Of a stretch of 64,000 nucleotides of DNA, positions 59,008 to 64,000 are shown piece by piece. The stretch's first letter is position 1; each line of letters opens with the position of its first letter. The stretch is from Daldinia sp. FL1419 (Eukaryota > Ascomycota > Sordariomycetes > Xylariales > Hypoxylaceae). The notes under the pieces were generated by a model that worked only from the letters and a program-made list of their open reading frames with translations, ran no database searches and was not told where the DNA came from. Location of the stretch: positions 58,253-122,252 of the forward strand of contig MU623455.1 in assembly GCA_025201765.1 (NCBI GenBank), in the 5' to 3' direction. A program made the translations under genes and the position numbers.

Positions 59008-60687
59008 TTACCCAGACGCGTCTAATGCTACTCTGAGCTTTCCTTCATCTCTAGGCACACAGAAGACACGATACGGTTTTGGAACCATAATTAGATCTTT
59101 AGGATTGACCATATCGACCCTAGGATCGCAGTGTACCACACCCGAAGCTTCAAAGCGGAAATTACTCAAAAGTCTCATGAAAATAATGTAGAGTTCACGA
59201 GTAGCAAGGATATGAGCCGCGCACATCCGATATCCTATTCCGAATGTGAATAAGGGGGCGTCAGGCTTTTCTAGCCATCGTTCAGGCAGAAACCTATCCG
59301 GCTCGGACCATAGTTCGGGATCTGTAGCCATAGATTGTGTGAGCGAAGTACATAAAGGAAGTAGAGATTCAAAAGAGCTTTACCATAATTGCAGGCCCAC
59401 GCGTTCATGTAAACGGTGCTTCCAGAAGGGATTGTCACACCGTTATATTGAACATCTCTAATCGACGCTCTCGGTAGCGCTAGCGGAATGACAGAGAAAT
59501 ATCGAAGGGCCTCTTTCACCAATGCCAGTATATATGCGCATTTCTGGTCGTCGGCGGCATCGCACAACGACTCGTCGGATCCTTGGAACTGTCGAATCTC
59601 CTCGTAGGCCTTGTCTTGGATTTCCGGATGTTGCGCGAAATACGCAATTGACCACTGCACGGTTGTTGAAACCGTCTCGAAGCCCCCCGCTAATACAGAC
59701 AAGCTGAATGCGGCCAACTCTGTTTCGTTGAGCTGAGCCTCCTTATACTTGATTACGCTGGCCTGGATGCATGGCATGTTAGTCCCCTTTTCTACTTTCT
59801 CTGCGAGGTCCCTGTTTAGTGCAGAAAGGTAATTGTCCCGGCGTTTCCGTAATTCCCGGGCTTTTGCAGAATTCGGGTTTAAGGGGTTAAGCCGTAGAAA
59901 GGGAATATGATCTTGAGTATTGCCGACGGTAGATCTAGCCTTGTTAAGTCCTTCTTCCACAGATACGATTTCCCGGAATAGACCGTCGTTGATGGATTCA
60001 ATCCGGACTCCCCAATTGATTGTTGTCATCAACGACAGGCTCACTCGTTGAACTAGAGGAAGCGGGTCGACTGCAACTGTTCCAGATTTTCCATAGTTGA
60101 GCAGGTCTAGGAGAAATGTCTTCGTCTCTAGATCAAGGTAAGGAACATAAGTCTTGATAGCAGGTCGGTTCAAAGCCACCGCCGCGGCCTTCTTCTTTCG
60201 CTTCAAGCTGTCATCATAGGGTGACGTGCCGATTGTGAGGCCGGTAGTGCCGGAAGCTACCTATCGAGGTCGAGTATTATTAACAGGAGTTACACGCGAA
60301 AGAGGAAACTGGAATACGACGTACTTTGTGAAATGTGTAGGTTATAGGCCGGGAACTTAAGGCTTGCGAATTGGATACGAATAATTCCTTTGCCGTAGTC
60401 GCGCTATTGACAACAACGACGGTCGTGTTCCCCAGCTGAACCTGGTAAACATCACCATACACTTTGGCCCATTCTTGATATTTCAGTGCCGCATTGGACC
60501 ATATGTCAATCAGATTCCCAAATACTGGAATACCTCTTGGACCTTTCAATCCAGGTATTCGTGAGCGACTGCGGATAACTTCATTCCCAACGAGGTAAAG
60601 TAATAATGCAAGCAGAGTACCAATAATCAATGACTGCCATGTATGCTCAACAAATGTCTTCTGGTAAATATTAATAAGCGCCTCCAT
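59008..60687 (-). CDS. Cytochrome P450, CYP504 (phenylacetate hydroxylase)-like
   Basis: Membrane-bound monooxygenase. Minus-strand exons 60325-60687, 59384-60260 and 59008-59321 give 517 residues. An N-terminal anchor (SLIIGTLLALLLYLVG) is followed by the proline-rich hinge LKGPRGIPVFGN. Motifs: I-helix LAGGFETVSTTVQW, ExxR in KEALRYFSVIPLALPR, PERW, and the heme loop FGIGYRMCAA with the cysteine near residue 447. The usual glycine after the cysteine (CxG) is alanine here. SGTTGLTIGTSPYDDSLKRKKKAAA and NRPAIKTYVPYLD resemble phenylacetate 2-hydroxylase (phacA) proteins, which feed homogentisate breakdown; this assignment is by eye. A TIR transposable element begins 157 bases upstream of the start. 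Confidence 0.88.
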
Positions 60688-60843
60688 GATGGCGCGGATA
60701 GTCTCCTGTTTAGACAGCGAGAATAGTCGACTCTATTACGAAGGAGTATTGTAATCTTTGTTCTCCACTCATCGAGCACACATTGTAACGTCGACATGAT
60801 GGGATCCTTATAACCCCGGACCGCGTAGCCATAACCCGGTATT

Positions 60844-60959
60844 TTTAACCACACAGCAAAACTTTCATAACCACACAACCCATCCACTTTCCACGTGAGT
60901 TGGTGGTCCGACCACCACACACTTAATTTGTATGGGGTCTAATCCATCCCCCAACTAAA
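60844..60959 (+). repeat. Left terminal inverted repeat
   Basis: Partner of 61271-61386 in opposite orientation. Both contain CACGTGAGTTGGTGGTC-type text, including the E-box-like palindrome CACGTG. Confidence 0.88.
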
Positions 60960-61135
60960 ACCGGAAAAAACAGAAAATTACCCGGTTGCATTTTTATTCA
61001 GGGCAAATTTCAGGGCATACAGCACCCTCCCCAGCCTGAATTTCAAGCACCCATGGTGGCCTAATCAATCTAACCAATTTAACCAATTAAATGCGCACGA
61101 TTGAAATTCGTATTACTATAATAATTGAATAGATG

Positions 61136-61213
61136 CGTGGCTAAGAGGAGTAGCTAAGAGGAGTAGCTAAGAGGAGTGGCTGAGAGGAGTGGCTGAGAGG
61201 AGTGGCTAAGAGG
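61136..61213 (+). repeat. Six 13-bp tandem units (AGTRGCTRAGAGG) inside the element
   Basis: Units start at 61136, 61149, 61162, 61175, 61188 and 61201; they differ only by A/G at two places and by the first base of unit one. Confidence 0.9.
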
Positions 61214-61270
61214 CTATTTGAATTTTTGTAAAATAATTGAATTTATTGATGCAACCTGGCAAAATTCTGA

Positions 61271-61386
61271 TTTAGTTGGAGGTTGGACTAAACCCCATAC
61301 AAATTAGGTGTGTGGTGGTCGGGCCACCAACTCACGTGGAAAGTGGATGGGTTGTGTGGTTATGAAAGTTTTGCTGTGTGGTTAAA
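61271..61386 (-). repeat. Right terminal inverted repeat
   Basis: Inverted copy of 60844-60959; differences cluster at the inner end. Confidence 0.88.
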
Positions 61387-62001
61387 GCTACTGGCCATAA
61401 CCCCTCCCAGAACCACATGCTTAACCCGCAAGTGGATTCCTAACATGCATTACAAGTTGCCACGTGCGTTCGGGATGTATAGACGGGATTGCGGACGGCT
61501 ACTACCGGGCCATGACTTCATACCCATCACCTTATGCAGAGTTCAATCGTTGGATAACCAATCATGATTCGTCCAGTTTTTTTTATATTTGAAGTGGAAG
61601 TCTCTAGGGCCGGCAAGTAGGTGATAAAAGAATTTACATACTTCGAACCTCCTTAACATATACTCAAGTTCAAAAGGGTACCTAATCTTACAGCGCCCAA
61701 CAATCCAATTTAATATCTAAAACTATAGGGCTATTATCTATCCGAAAGCCAGAGATATTTCTGTAATTTTCCTAATATTATATCTTCAGTTTGGAGTTTA
61801 ACTGAATGGTAGGCATAAGTGTAAGCGATAGGGGAATTATTAGTAGGAGTCTGCAAATTAAATTTTTACCCACTTGGCCGGGTTTCGAATACGCAAATGG
61901 TTTACTTATGCGCCAGTTCCCTTACCATACTGTAGCAGTCAGCTTTTATACTGTTTGTAGATTCGTAAAGACTAAACTTCAAGTTGCGAACGACGATTAT
62001 A

Positions 62002-63412
62002 TTAATTCCCCTTCAACCGGAACTTCCACTTCGGGTGTCCCGTCGGGTTCTCAATGAGCTCCTGCATGTTCTTAATAAAGGGACGATCGGGTCCTACAAA
62101 CAGCAATCCGTTTTCGATACACAAGGTAGCATATTTCGTTGCCATTTCAACGTCGCCAATCCCGATGTATTCTATCGCCGCCCGGTAATAAGCTTCGTTC
62201 AATCGGCCCAAGATACCTTCTTGTTCGTAAAGCGATACTAAGAGCTCCGCCTTTTCCGAAGATCCTTTTGATGTAGCGGAGTGGTCATCCAACTCCTTCC
62301 ACAGAGCATGTATTTGAGAAACTCTACTATCCGACTCCGCTATCGCCGTCGCATTGGCACTACAACGTTGGCAAGAACATTGAAATCCCCATTCCTTTCT
62401 TAATTTCTCCTGTCTCGTTGAGTGAGATTGCAGAGGGCTAAACTTCCCTTTAGCGGATTTCCCATTTTCCATCACTGCTGACTTACTCGTAATAAGCTAT
62501 CGTAAGCTCCTCACCCTCCTCAACGTCCCTTACTGCTAAGACCTTATGATGAAAGTCCCTATGATCGAAGTAATATGCGCAGGTGGGCCGACAGTCGTGA
62601 TTAAGCCGTGATACTGTTAGTTCGCATCGATCGTTAGGTAATGATCAGAAATATTGCAGACGCCGATATTTGAAATTCAATTAAAACAAACCTTCCGTGA
62701 ACAGAGAATAAAACGGATTAACACCGTCGTGGTAACCTGTTCGGAACGAGTTCGTTTGGAGGATTTTATAGAGTTTATCGCCGTAGTCTTTTGTACTGCT
62801 ATGTGTCGACAGCTTTAGCAGGCTCTCTCTATGTCGAGTAGGTAAATTATCGACGGCACGAATGAGGAGTTCCGATATCACTTTCTTCCCTAGAGATTGA
62901 ATTGCCTTTTCGTTTACCATGATGGAAGGTGTTCGTGCCATTATAAGTTCACCTGCTTGTATCGCCCTCGTTGCTACTAGTCCGATATCTTTACCAGGTA
63001 TTTCCACCTCGCGGTAGGGGACTTCAAGATCCTGTTTTGATTCAACCCCCTCGATTCCATTTTTGAAAAAAGCTGGCCGTGTTGAAATAGTAGTAATACT
63101 CTTTGCAGTAGTGATTATCGAGACACCTTCGCCTTGGTTAAAGTTCTCGTTAGTGAAGACACAAAACTTATCACCTCTAGCACCTCGGCAAAGGCCATCC
63201 GATCTCCACGCCCTGAGTGGCGATGACGTTTCGTCCAGTGGAATGTCTTGCTCGGAAGGTAGGCATATTTGAGAGCCAAACGTGGATAGTGGGTTATGTG
63301 CCACACACATCTGCGACTCACGACGAGGTTGCACTATGTTAGCGAGAACAACTATGAGCTGAAAAAGAAGCAAATATCGACGCATGGCCGCCCAAAACGA
63401 TAAAATTGACAT
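62002..63412 (-). CDS. SET-domain protein with secretory-type N-terminus
   Basis: Minus-strand exons 62692-63412, 62487-62613 and 62002-62437 give 427 residues. The SET core is seen in order: REVEIPGKDIGLVATRAI with QAGELIM, then RLNHDCRPTC (NHxC motif), EEGEELTIAYYDPL (catalytic tyrosine region) and a post-SET cysteine cluster CSCQRC. Both introns restore motif text. Unusually, the N-terminus is hydrophobic (RRYLLLFQLIVVLANIV), like a signal peptide or anchor, followed by a region with several cysteines. SET domains methylate protein lysines; fungi have many such SMYD/SET5-like proteins, some with leaders, and their targets are unknown. The start could be either ATG at 63412 or 63385. Confidence 0.85.
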
Positions 63413-64000
63413 TTTTCTTTCTTTTTCTTTTTAAACAAATTTACGCTATAAACAAGAAACAATTATACAGAAATTTCAAGAAATACGTTAAAGATATGTT
63501 TCGTAGGACTTCTTGGCGGAGCCAAGCCTCCGAGTCTAAGGGGATTCCGGGTCGAAAACATGAGGCCATGTCACAATATACAAAGGAAGACTCCACAACA
63601 CCACTATGAGAAGTACTATATAGGTCCGGATCGACAGGTACCCTGTAAGAGATAGAAGGTATCCACCTCTAAAAAAGCTAGGCATATTATTGGATTAATA
63701 AACCTAAAAAAATAGTGTGGAAAAATTCTTTCCCTTATAATAATTCCATAAAAAGCCTTATTATTCTATTTTAGAATTTTAATAATAATAATAATAATTT
63801 AAATTTTATAATTATAATTTTTTTTTGTATATTATATAATAATTAAGAGTTTTAATTATATTTTAATATAAATATATAGTTAATATTAACCTAACCATAT
63901 TATACAAATATATATTTAATATAATTTTAATTATATTTAATTAAATAATATTATTTAAAAATATTATAAAAGAAAGTTAATTATTTATATTTAATAATTA
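63413..64000. other. Intergenic, grading into an AT-rich block
   Basis: From about 63690 to the window end the sequence is nearly all A and T with TTAATAATT/ATATAATTTTAATTA text, typical of AT-rich isochores made by repeat-induced point mutation in Pezizomycotina. No gene or recognisable transposon is left. Confidence 0.75.

Larger units (their letters stand above)
60844..61386. mobile_element. Non-autonomous DNA element (MITE-like) with 116-bp terminal inverted repeats
   Basis: The two ends are inverted copies, about 95% identical by eye (six differences in 116 bases). Outer ends read TTTAACCACACAGCAAAAC on the left and its complement on the right. TTAA occurs at both borders (60845-60848 and 61382-61385), which could be a TTAA target duplication or part of the repeat. 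The 310-bp interior has no coding frame, a 13-bp tandem array and AT-rich parts. Open frames across each end (MWWSxHQLTWKVDGL) are by-products of the repeat. High identity of the ends suggests fairly recent activity. Confidence 0.85.
60688..62001. other. Intergenic with a transposable element
   Basis: P450 promoter (60688-60843), the 543-bp TIR element (60844-61386) and then ~600 bases without recognised features up to the 3' end of the SET gene. Confidence 0.75.

Noticed and set aside
60627..60920. Open frame reading MWWSDHQLTWKVDGLCGY on the minus strand
   Set aside because: It lies in the left terminal inverted repeat; the matching frame on the plus strand at 61310-61567 shows it is a by-product of the repeat and not a gene.
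61310..61567. Open frame reading MWWSGHQLTWKVDGLCGY on the plus strand
   Set aside because: Right inverted repeat plus flanking DNA; no coding evidence.
1..64000. CRISPR arrays, bacterial operons, prophage or rRNA
   Set aside because: No regularly spaced repeats of that kind and all genes are eukaryotic with spliceosomal introns.

Overview
This window is nuclear DNA from a filamentous ascomycete (Pezizomycotina). The basis is short GT-AG introns of about 50-100 nt with CTAAC-like branch sites in nearly every gene, typical fungal gene families (LPXTG-like membrane protein, 2EXR protein, NmrA-like reductase, highly reducing polyketide synthase, amidoligase), AT-rich tracts that look like repeat-induced mutation, and intergenic DNA full of the palindrome ACCTAGGT. 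A Sordariomycete, perhaps Xylariales-like, is my inference and not proven.

Left part (0-25.5 kb): an N-terminal amidase (NTA1) with a 13-nt micro-exon and a very long disordered tail; a secreted protein made of two copies of a module I do not recognise; an LPXTG-type single-pass membrane protein; a Derlin (ER-associated degradation); a second secreted protein carrying one copy of the same module; a POT-family peptide transporter; a C2H2 zinc-finger gene with an in-frame TAG; mitochondrial ornithine acetyltransferase (arginine synthesis) with a GCN4/CPC1-type site upstream; replication factor C subunit Rfc4; and a small two-membrane-segment protein.

Middle part (26-48.5 kb): a GFA/CENP-V zinc protein, ORC2, the mitochondrial phosphatase Gep4 (cardiolipin pathway), a Myb/SANT-like protein, CutC, the C-terminal half of a highly reducing polyketide synthase (methyltransferase-ketoreductase-carrier, carrier serine lost), an M20 carboxypeptidase, an amidoligase and a 2EXR/F-box-like protein. 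A long gene-poor stretch (about 43.3-47.0 kb) lies in this part.

Right part (48.5-64 kb): an intron-containing tRNA-Thr(UGU), TAF11, GTP cyclohydrolase I, an NmrA-like reductase, a CYP504-like P450, a 543-bp inverted-repeat transposable element close to the P450 promoter, a SET-domain protein with a secretory-type N-terminus, and an AT-rich block at the right edge.

The genes are mostly unlinked housekeeping functions (replication: ORC2, Rfc4; transcription: TAF11; folate/pterin: GCH1; arginine; cardiolipin). I see no complete biosynthetic cluster. The most unusual items are the three-copy secreted module, the truncated synthase, the interrupted zinc-finger gene and the TIR element. Exon borders were deduced by eye from splice consensus and frame continuity; all multi-exon models given here keep frame arithmetically except where stated.
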